NCBI RefSeq assembly: GCF_003254705.1
Contig: NZ_QFYR01000002.1
Span: 535,836 to 599,835 of the forward strand
Source of the DNA: Phenylobacterium deserti
Lineage (GTDB): Bacteria; Pseudomonadota; Alphaproteobacteria; Caulobacterales; Caulobacteraceae
Direction: 5' to 3'
DNA length: 64,000 nucleotides
Within the stretch, counting starts at the first letter, position 1, and the number at the start of each line of letters is the position of its first letter. Positions 9,859 to 19,562 of the stretch are shown in pieces. The translations under genes were made by a program, and so were the position numbers. The notes under the pieces were generated by a model, which saw only the letters and a list, made by a program, of their open reading frames with translations, searched no databases and was not told the DNA's origin.

Positions 9859-10652
9859 GCGTCGACATCCACCCCACGGCGATCGTCGCCAAGGGAGCGG
9901 AGCTGCACGACGGCGTCAGCATCGGGCCGTTCTGCATCGTCGGCGAGAAGGCCAGCCTGGGCCCGGGCACCCGGTTGCTGTCGCATGTAGTCATCGAAGG
10001 CCGGACCGAGCTCGGCGCTAACAACACGGTCCATCCCTTCGCGGTGCTCGGCGGGCCGCCGCAGCACACCGCCTACAAGGGCGAAGACACCCGCCTGGTG
10101 GTTGGCGACAACAACGTCATCCGCGAACACGCGACCATGAACCTGGGCACCGTCAACGGCGGCGGCGTCACCAAGGTGGGGTCCAACGGGCTCTACATGA
10201 TCGAGAGCCACGTTGGGCACGACTGCGTGGTCGGGGACAGCGTGATCCTGATCAAGCAGGCCACCCTGGGCGGGCACTGCCTGCTGGGCGACTTCGTGAT
10301 CGTCGGCGGTCTGGCCGCCGTCCACCAGTTCACCCGTGTCGGCCGCCACGCGATGATCGGCGGCCTGGCTGCCGTCGTGAAGGACGTGATCCCCTACGGC
10401 TCTGTGTGGGGCAACCACGCCCACCTGGAGGGTCTGAACCTCGTCGGCCTGAAACGCCGCGGCTTCAGCCGTGAGGCGATCAATACCCTGCGAGCCGCCT
10501 ACCGGATGCTGTTCGCCAACGAGGGCACCTTCCAGGAACGTCTGGAAGACACCGCTCAGACCTATGCGAACTCGCCGGAGGTGATGGAGATCATCGACTT
10601 CATCCGTTCGGACTCCAACCGGCCGCTCTGCCTCCCTGACCGAGAGGTCTGA
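9855..10652 (+). CDS. lpxA: UDP-N-acetylglucosamine O-acyltransferase
   Basis: The 265-residue hexapeptide-repeat enzyme performs the first step of lipid A synthesis, moving a hydroxyacyl chain from ACP to UDP-GlcNAc. Beta-helix repeats occupy residues 1 to ~190, with the catalytic His in [13 protein letters not shown], the following [14 protein letters not shown], and the C-terminal helical domain with [12 protein letters not shown]. Translation starts at GTG (9855) inside a GTGA overlap with the fabZ stop. The last base of its stop is shared with the ATG of lpxI. Confidence 0.97.
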   Translation: MSVDIHPTAIVAKGAELHDGVSIGPFCIVGEKASLGPGTRLLSHVVIEGRTELGANNTVHPFAVLGGPPQHTAYKGEDTRLVVGDNNVIREHATMNLGTVNGGGVTKVGSNGLYMIESHVGHDCVVGDSVILIKQATLGGHCLLGDFVIVGGLAAVHQFTRVGRHAMIGGLAAVVKDVIPYGSVWGNHAHLEGLNLVGLKRRGFSREAINTLRAAYRMLFANEGTFQERLEDTAQTYANSPEVMEIIDFIRSDSNRPLCLPDREV

Positions 10653-11500
10653 TGGAGAAGCTCGGCCTGATCGCCGGTGGCGGCAGCCTGCCCGTCGAGA
10701 TCGCGGAGCATTGCGAAAAGGCGGGGCGGGACCTCTTCGTCGTCCGTCTGAAGGGGTTCGCCGGCCCGGAGCTCGCGAGCTTTCCCGGAGCGGAGATCGG
10801 CATCGCGGAGTTGGGCAAGTGCATCGCGGCTCTGAAGCGCGCGGGCTGCCAGGCCGTGTGCCTTGCCGGAAACGTCAGCCGTCCAGACTTCTCGTCCCTT
10901 AAGCCCGATCTGCGCGGTCTCGCGCTGCTGCCCTCGGCGGTCGTGGCCGCCCGTAAGGGCGACGACGCACTTCTGAGGTTGCTGGTCGCCGAGTTCGAGA
11001 AGGAAGGCTTCGCCGTCGAAGGCGCGCATGAGGTCATGGACGACCTGCGCCTGCCGATCGGCGCCCTCGGCCGTCATCACCCCAGCGACGTCGTCATGGC
11101 CGACGTGGAACGCGCGCTTGAGGTCGCCCGGGCCATCGGACGGCTCGACATCGGGCAGGGCGCAGTGGTTTGCGATGGCCTGGTGCTGGCTGTGGAAGCG
11201 CAGGAGGGTACGGACGCCATGCTGGCCAGGACGGCCGGCTTGCCTGAGGCTCTGCGTGGTCGCCCTGGCGCGCCGCGCGGTGTGCTCGCCAAAGCGCCGA
11301 AGCCAATCCAGGAGACCCGCGTCGACATGCCGACCGTGGGCCTGGCCACCGTCCGCGGTGCGGCGCGCGCAGGGCTTGCCGGGATTGTGGGGGAGGCCGG
11401 TCGGCTGCTCGTTCTCGATCGCGAGGCGATGATCGCCGAAGCCGACGCCCTTGGCCTTTTTATCCTGGGCGTCGAGTCGATCGAGCCGATGGAGCCATGA
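10652..11500 (+). CDS. lpxI: UDP-2,3-diacylglucosamine diphosphatase LpxI
   Basis: The 282-residue enzyme hydrolyses UDP-2,3-diacylglucosamine to lipid X and UMP. The N-terminal signature LGLIAGGGSLPVEIAEHC is typical of LpxI. The C-terminal domain has AVVCDGLVLAVEAQEGTDAMLAR and DMPTVGLATV, the DUF1009 part of the family. LpxI replaces the unrelated LpxH in alphaproteobacteria, and no LpxH-like metallophosphatase motif is present in this operon. The start codon shares a base with the lpxA stop (TGATG), and the end overlaps lpxB by four bases. Confidence 0.93.
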   Translation: MEKLGLIAGGGSLPVEIAEHCEKAGRDLFVVRLKGFAGPELASFPGAEIGIAELGKCIAALKRAGCQAVCLAGNVSRPDFSSLKPDLRGLALLPSAVVAARKGDDALLRLLVAEFEKEGFAVEGAHEVMDDLRLPIGALGRHHPSDVVMADVERALEVARAIGRLDIGQGAVVCDGLVLAVEAQEGTDAMLARTAGLPEALRGRPGAPRGVLAKAPKPIQETRVDMPTVGLATVRGAARAGLAGIVGEAGRLLVLDREAMIAEADALGLFILGVESIEPMEP

Positions 11501-12669
11501 AGCGCCCCCTTACCGTGATGCTGGTCGCGGCCGAAGCCTCGGGCGACGATCGCGGCGCGGCGCTCGCCCGCGCCCTTCGCCGTCGGTTGGGCGATGACGT
11601 GCGGTTCGTCGGCGTGGGCGGCCAGCAGATGGCAGGCGAGGGTGTTCAGAGCCCGTTCGACATCGCCGAGATCTCAATCATCGGCTTGCTCGAAGGGCTG
11701 ATGGCCTACCCCAAAATCGTGCGGCGGGTGCGGGATACGGTGGCCGTCGCGGCGCGTGAGAAGCCGGACCTTGCGGTGCTGATCGACTCGTGGGGCTTCA
11801 CCCTGCGTGTGGCGCAGGGCCTTCGTAAGCTCGACCCGAAGCTGCCGCTGGTGAAGTACGTGGCCCCGCAGGTATGGGCGACGCGTCCCAAGCGGGCCAA
11901 GACACTGGCCGAGACCATGGACCACCTCCTGGCGATCCATGTCTTCGATCCGCCCTTCTTCGAAAGCGAGGGTCTGCCCACCACCTTTGTCGGCAACTCG
12001 GCGCTGAACATCGACTTCTCCAAGGCTGATCCCGCTCGCCTCCGTCAGGCCATCGGCGCAAGCCCTGAGGATCCCATCCTCCTCGTGCTCCCCGGCAGCC
12101 GGCCGGGCGAGATCGCTCGTGTGCTCCCCGCCTTCGAGGATGCCGTCGCCGTGCTCAAGGCTGAGCGGCCAAATCTCCAGGTGGTGGTGCCGGCCGCCCC
12201 TACGGTCGCCGAGATGGTGAAGACCCGCGTCGCCGGCTGGGCGCACCGCGCGCACGTGGTGGAGGGCGACGGCGCCAAGCATGACGCCATGAAAGCTGCG
12301 ACGGTGGCCCTGGCCTGTTCCGGCACGGTGACCACGGAGTTGGCTCTGGCAGGCGTGCCCATGGTGGTGGGCTATCGCATCGGTCCGGTGACCTACGCTC
12401 TTCTGAAGCGGATGATCCGAACCCGGTACATCACCCTCTTCAACATCGCGGCGCAGGACTTCATTGCACCGGAGCTGGTCCAGGACGCCTGCAACGGAAC
12501 GGCTCTGGCCCGGGAAGTCGGGCTCCGGCTGGATGACCCCGAACTGCGCGCGGCGCAGGTCGCCGCGCAGTACGCCGCCCTGGACAAGATGGGGCGCGGC
12601 GGCCCAGATCCGTCAGAGCTCGCCGCCGACGCCCTGCTGAAGGTGCTTGGCACTCAAACGGCGTCGTGA
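11497..12669 (+). CDS. lpxB: Lipid-A-disaccharide synthase
   Basis: This GT19-family glycosyltransferase of 390 residues joins lipid X and UDP-2,3-diacylglucosamine into the lipid A disaccharide. Motifs seen are VAAEASGDDRGAALARAL at the N-terminus, GVGGQQMAGEGVQS, the VKYVAPQVWATRPKRAK segment, LLVLPGSRPGEIARVLP and ALACSGTVTTELALAGVPMVV. It starts in an ATGA overlap with lpxI and is the last gene of the long + strand cluster that begins with pyrH. Only six bases separate its stop from the stop of the convergent gene at 12676, so no separate terminator fits between them. Confidence 0.96.
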   Translation: MKRPLTVMLVAAEASGDDRGAALARALRRRLGDDVRFVGVGGQQMAGEGVQSPFDIAEISIIGLLEGLMAYPKIVRRVRDTVAVAAREKPDLAVLIDSWGFTLRVAQGLRKLDPKLPLVKYVAPQVWATRPKRAKTLAETMDHLLAIHVFDPPFFESEGLPTTFVGNSALNIDFSKADPARLRQAIGASPEDPILLVLPGSRPGEIARVLPAFEDAVAVLKAERPNLQVVVPAAPTVAEMVKTRVAGWAHRAHVVEGDGAKHDAMKAATVALACSGTVTTELALAGVPMVVGYRIGPVTYALLKRMIRTRYITLFNIAAQDFIAPELVQDACNGTALAREVGLRLDDPELRAAQVAAQYAALDKMGRGGPDPSELAADALLKVLGTQTAS

Positions 12670-12675
12670 GGCGGC

Positions 12676-13326
12676 CTAGCCCTTGCGGGCGCGCTTGGCC
12701 TTGGGCCAGCGGGTGTCGAGCGGAAGGCGGGGATCGGACTTGATCCGCAGCGTGGCGCAATGGTGGTAGCTGTACGCGCCATCGGGATTGTAGCTGTGCT
12801 CTCCCATCCACTGGATCACCTGCAGGGTGCAGTCCTCGCAGTCGATGTTCGGGACCTTCAGCTCGGCTTCCAGGATCTGGCCTTGCGGCAGCTTCTCCGT
12901 GTGCGGGAACAAGCCGTCGGCAAGCAGGGGCGGCTTGGGATCAGCCTCGATCTTGGCTGAGACGGAGTAGGGACCTTCAGGCGTCTCGCGAGTGGTCGTC
13001 TCCGGATCGGCGGGCAACTCGGCTGGGCCGTTCACGGCAAGGGCCACGCGGTAGTGGCTGGGGTGGAACACGGTTTCCTGGATCTTCAGCTGAAGAACGC
13101 CGCCGCCGGTCAGCTCGGTCACTGCGCCCGTGGGCTCACCAGGGTTCGCGCTCGTGCCGCCGCAAGGAGCCAGCTTCTGCGGGTCTCCGAGCGCGTTCTG
13201 AGCCAGGGTCGTGGCCGGCGAGAGCAGCCGGAAGTGGGCCGACGCGCTGGACAGCGGCGCCATAAGGGCGACCCCGGCAATAGCGGCGAGCAGCTTGAAG
13301 CGGGCGGACGTCGCGGCGCGGGGCAT
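12676..13326 (-). CDS. Exported lytic-polysaccharide-monooxygenase-like protein
   Basis: The 216-residue product has a signal peptide whose predicted cut follows Ala30 (…SSASA), leaving His31 as the first mature residue in HFRLLSP. A mature N-terminal His is the hallmark of copper 'histidine brace' enzymes. Further His residues are in FHPSHYRV (88 and 91) and near the end in SYHHC, and at least four Cys are present (C55, CEDC, HHC). The pattern recalls the SCE4755-type polysaccharide-monooxygenase-like proteins. Function is unproven and it may only bind copper. The ATG at 13326 has GGAGAG five bases upstream on the minus strand; a longer reading frame to 13416 lacks such support. Confidence 0.6.
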   Translation of the reverse strand: MPRAATSARFKLLAAIAGVALMAPLSSASAHFRLLSPATTLAQNALGDPQKLAPCGGTSANPGEPTGAVTELTGGGVLQLKIQETVFHPSHYRVALAVNGPAELPADPETTTRETPEGPYSVSAKIEADPKPPLLADGLFPHTEKLPQGQILEAELKVPNIDCEDCTLQVIQWMGEHSYNPDGAYSYHHCATLRIKSDPRLPLDTRWPKAKRARKG

Positions 13327-13422
13327 GAGCTCTCCGGGACTTAAAGGCCAAGCTTGGCTCGTGGAGCAACGCTTCCGCTGCGTCAACTCGGCGGAAAGTC
13401 GTAGCCGGCCTCTCAACGAAAC

Positions 13423-13448
13423 AGGCCCGCGCCTTGCGGCGCGGGCCT
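13423..13448 (-). terminator. Intrinsic terminator of gltA
   Basis: An 11-bp perfect stem (AGGCCCGCGCC / GGCGCGGGCCT) with a four-base loop lies 27 bases past the gltA stop. On the minus strand the stem is followed by a T-rich run (GTTTCGTT), as expected for rho-independent termination of gltA. Confidence 0.85.
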
Positions 13449-13474
13449 TGGATCTTCAACTGTCCAGCGCCGGC

Positions 13475-14758
13475 TTAGCCGCGCTGGTCGACCGCCACGT
13501 AATCACGCTGCGGCGCACCGGTGTAGAGCTGGCGCGGACGGCCGATCTTCTGGGACGGATCCTCGATCATTTCCTTCCACTGGGCGATCCAGCCAACGGT
13601 CCGCGCCAGAGCGAACAGAACGGTGAACATGTCCGGCGGGAAGCCGAGGGCCCGCAGGGTGATGCCCGAGTAGAAGTCGACGTTCGGGTAGAGCTTGCGC
13701 TCGACGAAATACGGATCGTTGAGCGCGATCTGCTCGAGCTCCATGGCCACCTTCAGCAGCGGGTCGTCCGCATGGCCGACTTCCGCCAGGACCTCGTGGC
13801 AGGTCTTCTGCATGACCTTCGCGCGCGGGTCGTAGTTCTTGTAGACCCGGTGGCCGAAGCCCATCAGCCGGTACTTCCGATCCTTCACGCCCTGGACGTA
13901 CTCGGGGATGCGATCGACCGTGCCGATCTCCTGCAGCATGTTCAGCGCTTCTTCGTTCGCGCCGCCGTGGCTCGGGCCCCAGAGGCAGGCGATGCCGGCT
14001 GCGATACAGGCGAACGGGTTCGCGCCCGACGAGCCGGCGAGGCGGACAGTCGAGGTCGACGCGTTCTGCTCGTGGTCCGCGTGCAGGATGAAGATGCGGT
14101 CCATGGCGCGGGTCAGGACCGGGTTCGGCTTCCAATCCTCGGCCGGCACCGAGAAGCACATCCGCAGGAAGTTCTCAGAGTAGGACAGTTCGTTGCGCGG
14201 GAACACGAACGGCTGACCCTTGGAGTACTTGAACGCCCGGGCGGCGATCGTCGGCATCTTGGCGATCATGCGATGCGCCGAGATGATCCGCTGCTCCGGA
14301 TCGTTGATGTTGGTGCTGTCGTGATAGAAGGCCGAAAGGGCGCCCACGGCGCCGACCATGATCGCCATCGGGTGGGCGTCGCGACGGAAGCCCATGAAGA
14401 AGCGATCGAACTGCTCATGCACCATCGTGTGGTACGTGATGTTGTGCTCGAACTCGGTGAACTCCGCCGCGCTCGGCAGTTCGCCGTGCAGCAGCAGGTA
14501 GCAGACCTCGAGGAAGTTCGACTTCTCCGCCAGCTGGTCGATGGGGTAGCCGCGGTGCAGCAGCACGCCCTTGTCGCCGTCGATGAAGGTGATCTTGCTT
14601 TCGCAGCTCGCCGTCGACGTGAAGCCGGGGTCGTAGGTGAAGGTGTCGGTCTCGGCGTACAGCTTCCGGATATCGACAACGTCCGGGCCGAGCGTGCCCT
14701 TCATCACCGGGAGCTCGACGTTCTTGCCCTCGATGTCGATCTTCGCCGTATCGCCCAT
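13475..14758 (-). CDS. gltA: Citrate synthase
   Basis: This type II (hexameric, NADH-sensitive class) citrate synthase of 427 residues condenses acetyl-CoA with oxaloacetate at TCA cycle entry. Conserved parts include [40 protein letters not shown] with a catalytic His, and [14 protein letters not shown] with the second catalytic His. The start ATG at 14758 lies 56 bases downstream of the gltX stop on the same strand. A strong terminator follows it. It takes the acetyl-CoA made by the pyruvate dehydrogenase complex encoded at 32090-37515. Confidence 0.97.
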   Translation of the reverse strand: MGDTAKIDIEGKNVELPVMKGTLGPDVVDIRKLYAETDTFTYDPGFTSTASCESKITFIDGDKGVLLHRGYPIDQLAEKSNFLEVCYLLLHGELPSAAEFTEFEHNITYHTMVHEQFDRFFMGFRRDAHPMAIMVGAVGALSAFYHDSTNINDPEQRIISAHRMIAKMPTIAARAFKYSKGQPFVFPRNELSYSENFLRMCFSVPAEDWKPNPVLTRAMDRIFILHADHEQNASTSTVRLAGSSGANPFACIAAGIACLWGPSHGGANEEALNMLQEIGTVDRIPEYVQGVKDRKYRLMGFGHRVYKNYDPRAKVMQKTCHEVLAEVGHADDPLLKVAMELEQIALNDPYFVERKLYPNVDFYSGITLRALGFPPDMFTVLFALARTVGWIAQWKEMIEDPSQKIGRPRQLYTGAPQRDYVAVDQRG

Positions 14759-14814
14759 GCCATCCTCACTTGTATGAGTTTTCGAACGCGCGTTTCGCGC
14801 TGCGTTATACCGCT

Positions 14815-16218
14815 TTACTGCGCCTGCGAAAGCGCATCGTCCATACGGCCAAGGCTTTCATCCCGTCCCAGGGCAACGAAAGTGCTCGCCAGGTCCGGTG
14901 CAGGGGCTCCCCCAGACAACACTGCTCTCAGAGCAGGCCCAAATTTGCCGATGCCGACGCCTTCCGACTCCGCGAAGTCGCGGATGCGGGCTTCCAGAGC
15001 CGGGATTTCCCAGGCCTCTTCAGCCACCGCATCTCGCAAGCGCGAAAGCCGAGCTTTGGTTTCGTCCGTGAGCATGCCGCGGGCCTTTTCCGGCAGCTCG
15101 ACCGGCCGGCGCTTCAGCACGAACAGCACCGCGTCCGCGAGCTCCAGGGTGGTCTTGGCGCCGTCACGCACCAGCGGGATCGCCCGCTCGATCACGGCGA
15201 GGTCGGCTTCGCGCACCTGCACGTCGCGGCTCTTCAGGATCTGGACCACCAGTCCGGTCAGCCGGGCAGAGTCCGCTTGGCGGATATAGTGGTTGTTCAG
15301 GTGGTTCAGCTTGGCCCAGTCCAGGCGCGCCGGCGCACCGACCACGTCCTTGATGTCGAACCAGGCGATGGCCTGCTCGTCGGAGAAAATCTCGTCGTCG
15401 CCGTGACCCCAGCCGAGCTTGGCCAGGTAGTTTCGCATGGCTTCCGGCAGGTAGCCCATGTCGTCGAACTCGCTGACCGCCTGCGCTCCATGGCGCTTAG
15501 ACAGCTTGGCCCCGTCCGGCCCGTGGATCAGCGGCAGGTGCGCCCAGGTCGGCGTCGCCCAATCCATGCCCTGATAGATCAGCGTCTGGCGGGCCGCGTT
15601 GGCCAGGTGGTCGTCCCCGCGGATCACGTGGGTGACCCCCATGTCATGGTCATCCACCACCACCGCGAGATTGTAGGTGGGCGTGCCGTCCGACCGCAGG
15701 ATGATCAGGTCGTCCAGCTGACTGTTCTGGAACGTCACCGGCCCCTTCACCTGGTCGTCGATGACCGTCTCGCCTTGCAGGGGGCTCTTCAGGCGCACGG
15801 CGAACGGGCGATCCGGATAGGTCGCCGGGTCGGCGTCCCGCCACGGCGAGCGGACCACCCGGCCTTCCGCCCGGGCGCGCTCACGCTCAGCTTCCAGCTC
15901 CTCAGCTGTCATGTAGTCGCGATAGGCGCCGCCGTTTGCGAGCAAGGCCTCCGCCACCTCGCGATGACGCGCGGCGCGGGCGAACTGGAACACCGGCTCT
16001 TCGTCAGCTTCGAGCCCCAGCCACTTCAAGCCGTCGAAGATCACCTGCACGGCGGCCTCGGTGGACCGCTCGCGATCGGTGTCCTCGATGCGCAGCAGGA
16101 ACTTGCCGCCGGTATGTTTGGCGTAAAGCCAGTTGAAAAGCGCCGTGCGGGCCGTGCCAATATGCATGGAGCCGGTGGGCGAGGGGGCGATCCGGGTGAC
16201 GACGGGGCGGTCGGACAT
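14815..16218 (-). CDS. gltX: Glutamyl-tRNA synthetase
   Basis: This class I aminoacyl-tRNA synthetase of 467 residues charges tRNA-Glu. The HIGH-type motif is in [20 protein letters not shown] near the N-terminus; the KMSKS-type motif is KLSKRHGA in the middle. I chose the ATG at 16218 ([16 protein letters not shown]) since the family begins within ten residues of this motif; the frame stays open 22 codons further upstream but that part would overlap comEC. Only seven bases separate this start from the earliest start of the divergent comEC gene. Confidence 0.95.
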   Translation of the reverse strand: MSDRPVVTRIAPSPTGSMHIGTARTALFNWLYAKHTGGKFLLRIEDTDRERSTEAAVQVIFDGLKWLGLEADEEPVFQFARAARHREVAEALLANGGAYRDYMTAEELEAERERARAEGRVVRSPWRDADPATYPDRPFAVRLKSPLQGETVIDDQVKGPVTFQNSQLDDLIILRSDGTPTYNLAVVVDDHDMGVTHVIRGDDHLANAARQTLIYQGMDWATPTWAHLPLIHGPDGAKLSKRHGAQAVSEFDDMGYLPEAMRNYLAKLGWGHGDDEIFSDEQAIAWFDIKDVVGAPARLDWAKLNHLNNHYIRQADSARLTGLVVQILKSRDVQVREADLAVIERAIPLVRDGAKTTLELADAVLFVLKRRPVELPEKARGMLTDETKARLSRLRDAVAEEAWEIPALEARIRDFAESEGVGIGKFGPALRAVLSGGAPAPDLASTFVALGRDESLGRMDDALSQAQ

Positions 16219-16225
16219 AGAGCTA

Positions 16226-18418
16226 ATGGAGGCTTCGGCTGCGCCGGCGCCAGCGGCCGGCCTATGGGGCGGGCCTCTTAGCACGTCGATTCGGCGCCCT
16301 CCTAGCCTTGGCCGGGCCCAGCGGTGGCTCGGCGATCAGGCCGCCATGCAGCTGGATCGCTGGACCTTGTGGACCCCGGTCGCGTTCGGCCTGGGCGCGG
16401 CGCTCTACTTCAGCCTGCCGCGCGAGCCCCTGGCGCTCGTCGCCTGGGCAGGCCTGACCATCACCGCAGTTCTGCTGGCCCTCGCGGCGGTCAGCCATCC
16501 GCGCGGGGCGAAGATCGTCCTTGTCCTGGCGGCCTGCGCCATTGGCGGCTTCAGCGCCGCGAAGGTGCGGACCGAACGGGTGGCTGCGCCCATCGCGCCG
16601 CCCGCCGCCGGCGCGCAACGTCTGGAAGGCTGGGTGGTCGATGTGGCCGCGCCCGGGGAGGGCGGGCAGCGCCTGCTGATCGCGCCCTACAGGATCGGCG
16701 ACTGGTCGCCTGAGGCCACTCCGGCTCGCGTCCGGGTCACCCTGCGCCCTGGTGCGTACCTTCCATCGCCGGGTGCGCCGGTGCGCCTGCTGGCGTTGAT
16801 CAATCCGCCGCCGCCGCCGGCAAGCCCTGGCTCCTACGACTTCGCCCGCGACGCCTTCTTCGAAAGCGTCGGCGGCGTCGGCCTAGCGTTGTCGCCGCCG
16901 GTTACCTGGGAGCCGCAAGCTCCAGCGCCCTGGCGGCTGCGTCTGACGATGGCCGTCAACGCCGCCCGGTGGGAGCTCTCGCGCCGGATCGTTGACACCC
17001 TGGGGCCCGAGACGGGCGGGCTGGCCGCAGCCATGACGACGGGGCAAGAGGCCTTTCTGCCCCGGGAGCAGGTGGAGGACCTGCGCACCGCGGGTCTCGC
17101 CCACATCATCTCCATCAGCGGCCTGCACATGGCCATCGTGGGCGGCTTCGCCTTTGCACTCGCCCGCCTGCTGATCGCCGCCTGGCCATGGCTGGCCCTC
17201 CGTGTCAGCGGCAAGAAGGTCGCCGCCATCGTGGGGCTCGCCGCCGTCGGGGGCTACCTGCTGCTGTCCGGTGCGCCGCCGCCGGCTGTGCGCGCCGCAG
17301 TCACGGCGTCGGTCGCCTTCTGCGCCATCCTTGTGGATCGGCAAGCCATCAGCCTTCACGCGCTGGCGCTTGCCGCCATGGCGGTGTTGTTGATCCAGCC
17401 GGAAGCGGTGACCGAACCGGGCTTCCAGATGTCCTTCGCAGCGACGGCGGCGCTGGTCGCTCTTGCGGAAGCCTGGCCGCGCCCGGCCCGTGAGATCAAC
17501 ACGCCCTGGCCGATCCGCCTGGTTCAGGCGATTGGCGTATGGCTCGCCGCAAGCCTCGGGGCGAGCTTCGTTGCCGGCGTTGCGACGGGGCCTATCGCCA
17601 TGCACCACTTCAACCGCGTGGCGACTTGGGGCCTCATCTCCAACTTGGCCGCGGCGCCGGTCTCGTCCTTCCTGATGATGCCGGCCCTCGCGCTGGGCGC
17701 GGCCCTCACGCCGGTTGGCTTGGGCGAGCTTCCGCTGGCGGCCGCCGGCTTCGCCATCAGCCTTCTGAACCGTATCGCCCAGGCGGCGGCCGCCGCGCCC
17801 TTTGCGGAGCTGGTGGTGTCCAGTGGTCCCGGCTGGACGCTGCCGGCCGCGTTTCTTGGCATCCTGTGGCTTTGCCTCTGGCGCGGGCGCTTGCGCTGGC
17901 TGGGGCTGCCTCTGGCGCTGTCGGTATCCCTTGCGCCGCGCCCACCTGCGCCAGCCGCGTGGGTCAGCGCAGACGGCGCCGCGGTCGCCGTCCGCACGGG
18001 CGGCGAGGCCCTGCTGCTGCGACCCGACGTGAAGCTGTTCGGGGCGGAGCTCTGGGCGCGTCGTCATGGACTGGCAGTGCAGGACCCTGCGCGCCGGGAC
18101 GCGGCCTTCAACTGCGATCGGTGGAGCTGCGCACCGCAGGCAGGCGCGCCGGTGGCCCTGGCGGCGGCCTGGAACCTCAAGCGACCGCTCGCCGACGGAC
18201 GCGCTCAAGCGCTCTGCAGTTCGGCGGAGGTGCTGATCTGGCGGGGCCCGACGCCGCCGCCGAACTGCGGCGCGCGCCTTGTGCTCTCCGCGGCCGACTT
18301 CCAGCGGGGCGGCGCGGCCGAACTCTATCGCAGCTCGGATGGCACATGGCGCGCGGTCTGGGCCCAGGACCTGCGCGGACGCCGGCCCTGGACCTGGGGC
18401 TCTGACCCGCAGCCTTAG
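16226..18418 (+). CDS. comEC: ComEC/Rec2-family DNA-uptake channel protein
   Basis: This polytopic protein of up to 730 residues has the competence core LAHIISISGLHMAIVGGFAF and many hydrophobic helices between about residues 45 and 570. An OB-like N-terminal soluble part (LEGWVVDVAAPGEGG) precedes the competence core. ComEC forms the inner-membrane channel for single-stranded DNA during natural transformation. The C-terminal ~150 residues form a short soluble tail and may be a degenerate version of the beta-lactamase-like domain; the HxHxDH motif is not visible. The start is uncertain: the ATG at 16226 leaves 7 bases to gltX, whereas the ATG at 16346 would leave room for two divergent promoters. 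No other competence gene is in the window. Confidence 0.85.
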   Translation: MEASAAPAPAAGLWGGPLSTSIRRPPSLGRAQRWLGDQAAMQLDRWTLWTPVAFGLGAALYFSLPREPLALVAWAGLTITAVLLALAAVSHPRGAKIVLVLAACAIGGFSAAKVRTERVAAPIAPPAAGAQRLEGWVVDVAAPGEGGQRLLIAPYRIGDWSPEATPARVRVTLRPGAYLPSPGAPVRLLALINPPPPPASPGSYDFARDAFFESVGGVGLALSPPVTWEPQAPAPWRLRLTMAVNAARWELSRRIVDTLGPETGGLAAAMTTGQEAFLPREQVEDLRTAGLAHIISISGLHMAIVGGFAFALARLLIAAWPWLALRVSGKKVAAIVGLAAVGGYLLLSGAPPPAVRAAVTASVAFCAILVDRQAISLHALALAAMAVLLIQPEAVTEPGFQMSFAATAALVALAEAWPRPAREINTPWPIRLVQAIGVWLAASLGASFVAGVATGPIAMHHFNRVATWGLISNLAAAPVSSFLMMPALALGAALTPVGLGELPLAAAGFAISLLNRIAQAAAAAPFAELVVSSGPGWTLPAAFLGILWLCLWRGRLRWLGLPLALSVSLAPRPPAPAAWVSADGAAVAVRTGGEALLLRPDVKLFGAELWARRHGLAVQDPARRDAAFNCDRWSCAPQAGAPVALAAAWNLKRPLADGRAQALCSSAEVLIWRGPTPPPNCGARLVLSAADFQRGGAAELYRSSDGTWRAVWAQDLRGRRPWTWGSDPQP

Positions 18419-18720
18419 TGCTGCTGTTCGGCTCCCGGGGTGCTCGGCGTCGGGCTTGCTGTGGGATCCGCCGTGGCGGGCGTCTCAGGGGTGGCGGTGG
18501 CCGCAGGACTGGCGGGGCCGGGCGTGGGCGTCGGTGCGCTGTTCGGCACGGGCGCGGTTGCCGAGTCGGTGGCGGCGGCCTGGCTCGCGGCATCGGCTGC
18601 CGACAGGGTGTCGGATGTGGCGGTGGTTGGGGTAGCCGCGGTGGTCTCTTCGGCCGGCTTGCTGCAAGCGGCGGCCGCAAGGCTCAAAGCGGCCAGGGCC
18701 GCGAAGGTGGTGATGCGCAT
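18415..18720 (-). CDS. Small Ala/Pro/Thr-rich lipoprotein
   Basis: The 101-residue product begins with a lipoprotein signal peptide ending in the lipobox LAAAAC, so Cys19 should be acylated. The mature part is low-complexity, dominated by Ala, Thr, Pro and Ser, ending in EQQH. No domain is recognisable. Its TAA stop overlaps the comEC TAG stop by four bases in a convergent arrangement. The regular signal peptide supports a real gene, but such composition can occur by chance in GC-rich DNA. Its role is unknown; a surface-exposed flexible tether is one possibility. Confidence 0.6.
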   Translation of the reverse strand: MRITTFAALAALSLAAAACSKPAEETTAATPTTATSDTLSAADAASQAAATDSATAPVPNSAPTPTPGPASPAATATPETPATADPTASPTPSTPGAEQQH

Positions 18721-18787
18721 GAGGTCTGCTCCCGGTTCCGGCCCCGACGCGCGCTGAACGCGCCGGGTATGGCCGAGGTTGCCGACC

Positions 18788-19477
18788 TTAGTGGTAGCGG
18801 CGGATCAGGCCCACCAGGCGCCCCTGCACGGACACTTGGTCCGGCCCGAAGATGCGGGTCTCATAGGCCGGGTTGGCGGCCTCGAGGGCGATCGACGCGC
18901 CCTTCTTGCGCAGGCGCTTCAGCGTGGCTTCCTCGCCATTCACCAGCGCCACGACGATGTCGCCGGAGTTGGCGTTGTCCGTCTTGCGGATCACCACGAA
19001 GTCACCGTCCAGGATGCCGGCGTTGATCATCGAGTCCCCAGCGATCTCCAGAACGAAGTGCTCGCCGGCCCCCAGGATGGCTTCCGGCACCGGCAAGCGG
19101 TCACGCTCCTGCTGGATCGCCTCGATCGGCGTGCCGGCGGCGATGCGGCCAAGGATCGGCAGGTCTCGGGTGTCGTTCGCCGCGACCGGCATGGCGGCGC
19201 TTGCTTCAACGAGCTGCGGCTTGAATGGCGCTCGCCCCTTTGGCGGCGCGGCCGTGGTCGCCTGCTGCGGCAGCTTGACCACCTCCAGCGCGCGGGCGCG
19301 ATGCGGCAAACGGCGAAGGAAGCCACGCTCTTCCAGCGCCGTGATCAGCCGATGGATGCCGGACTTGGACGCCAGGTCTAGCGCTTCCTTCATCTCGTCA
19401 AAGGACGGCGAGACGCCGGTTTCCTTGATGCGCTCATGGATGAACATGAGCAGTTCGTGCTGCTTACGCGTGAGCAT
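18788..19477 (-). CDS. lexA: SOS repressor LexA
   Basis: This 229-residue SOS repressor is cleaved when RecA filaments form on single-stranded DNA. The N-terminal winged-helix begins [16 protein letters not shown] and includes [22 protein letters not shown] Gly/Pro-rich linker follows. The self-cleavage site is Ala-Gly in GRIAAGTP, with the catalytic Ser in AGDSMI and the catalytic Lys in [10 protein letters not shown]. The ATG at 19477 is the family start; a longer frame to 19522 would run into its own operator. The operator at 19534-19548 indicates autorepression. It lies behind trpC on the same strand. Confidence 0.97.
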   Translation of the reverse strand: MLTRKQHELLMFIHERIKETGVSPSFDEMKEALDLASKSGIHRLITALEERGFLRRLPHRARALEVVKLPQQATTAAPPKGRAPFKPQLVEASAAMPVAANDTRDLPILGRIAAGTPIEAIQQERDRLPVPEAILGAGEHFVLEIAGDSMINAGILDGDFVVIRKTDNANSGDIVVALVNGEEATLKRLRKKGASIALEAANPAYETRIFGPDQVSVQGRLVGLIRRYH

Positions 19478-19533
19478 GGCGGCGACACCTCGGAACAAGG
19501 CGCTTCGAGGAACAAAGCGCAAACGTTATCGAT

Positions 19534-19548
19534 GTTCTCTAGGTGTTC
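19534..19548 (-). promoter_or_regulatory. SOS box (LexA operator) of lexA
   Basis: The + strand reads GTTCTCTAGGTGTTC, a perfect match to the alphaproteobacterial LexA site GTTC-N7-GTTC. It lies 57 bases upstream of the lexA start codon and directly behind a TTGACA -35 element (19557-19562, minus strand), so bound LexA would cover the spacer and -10 region. A second, one-mismatch copy on the other strand is at 19510-19524. Confidence 0.88.
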
Positions 19549-19556
19549 TTCATTAA

Positions 19557-19562
19557 TGTCAA
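19557..19562 (-). promoter_or_regulatory. Candidate -35 element of the lexA promoter
   Basis: The minus strand reads TTGACA exactly. The -10 element is not obvious: the bases 15-18 further on (TAGAGAAC) match the consensus poorly, which may be imposed by the overlapping operator. Confidence 0.5.

Noticed and set aside
13211..15289. A 692-codon open frame on the + strand across gltA and the LPMO-like gene
   Set aside because: It is antisense to clearly identified citrate synthase; long open frames on the opposite strand are expected from GC-rich codon bias. The translation has no recognisable domain.
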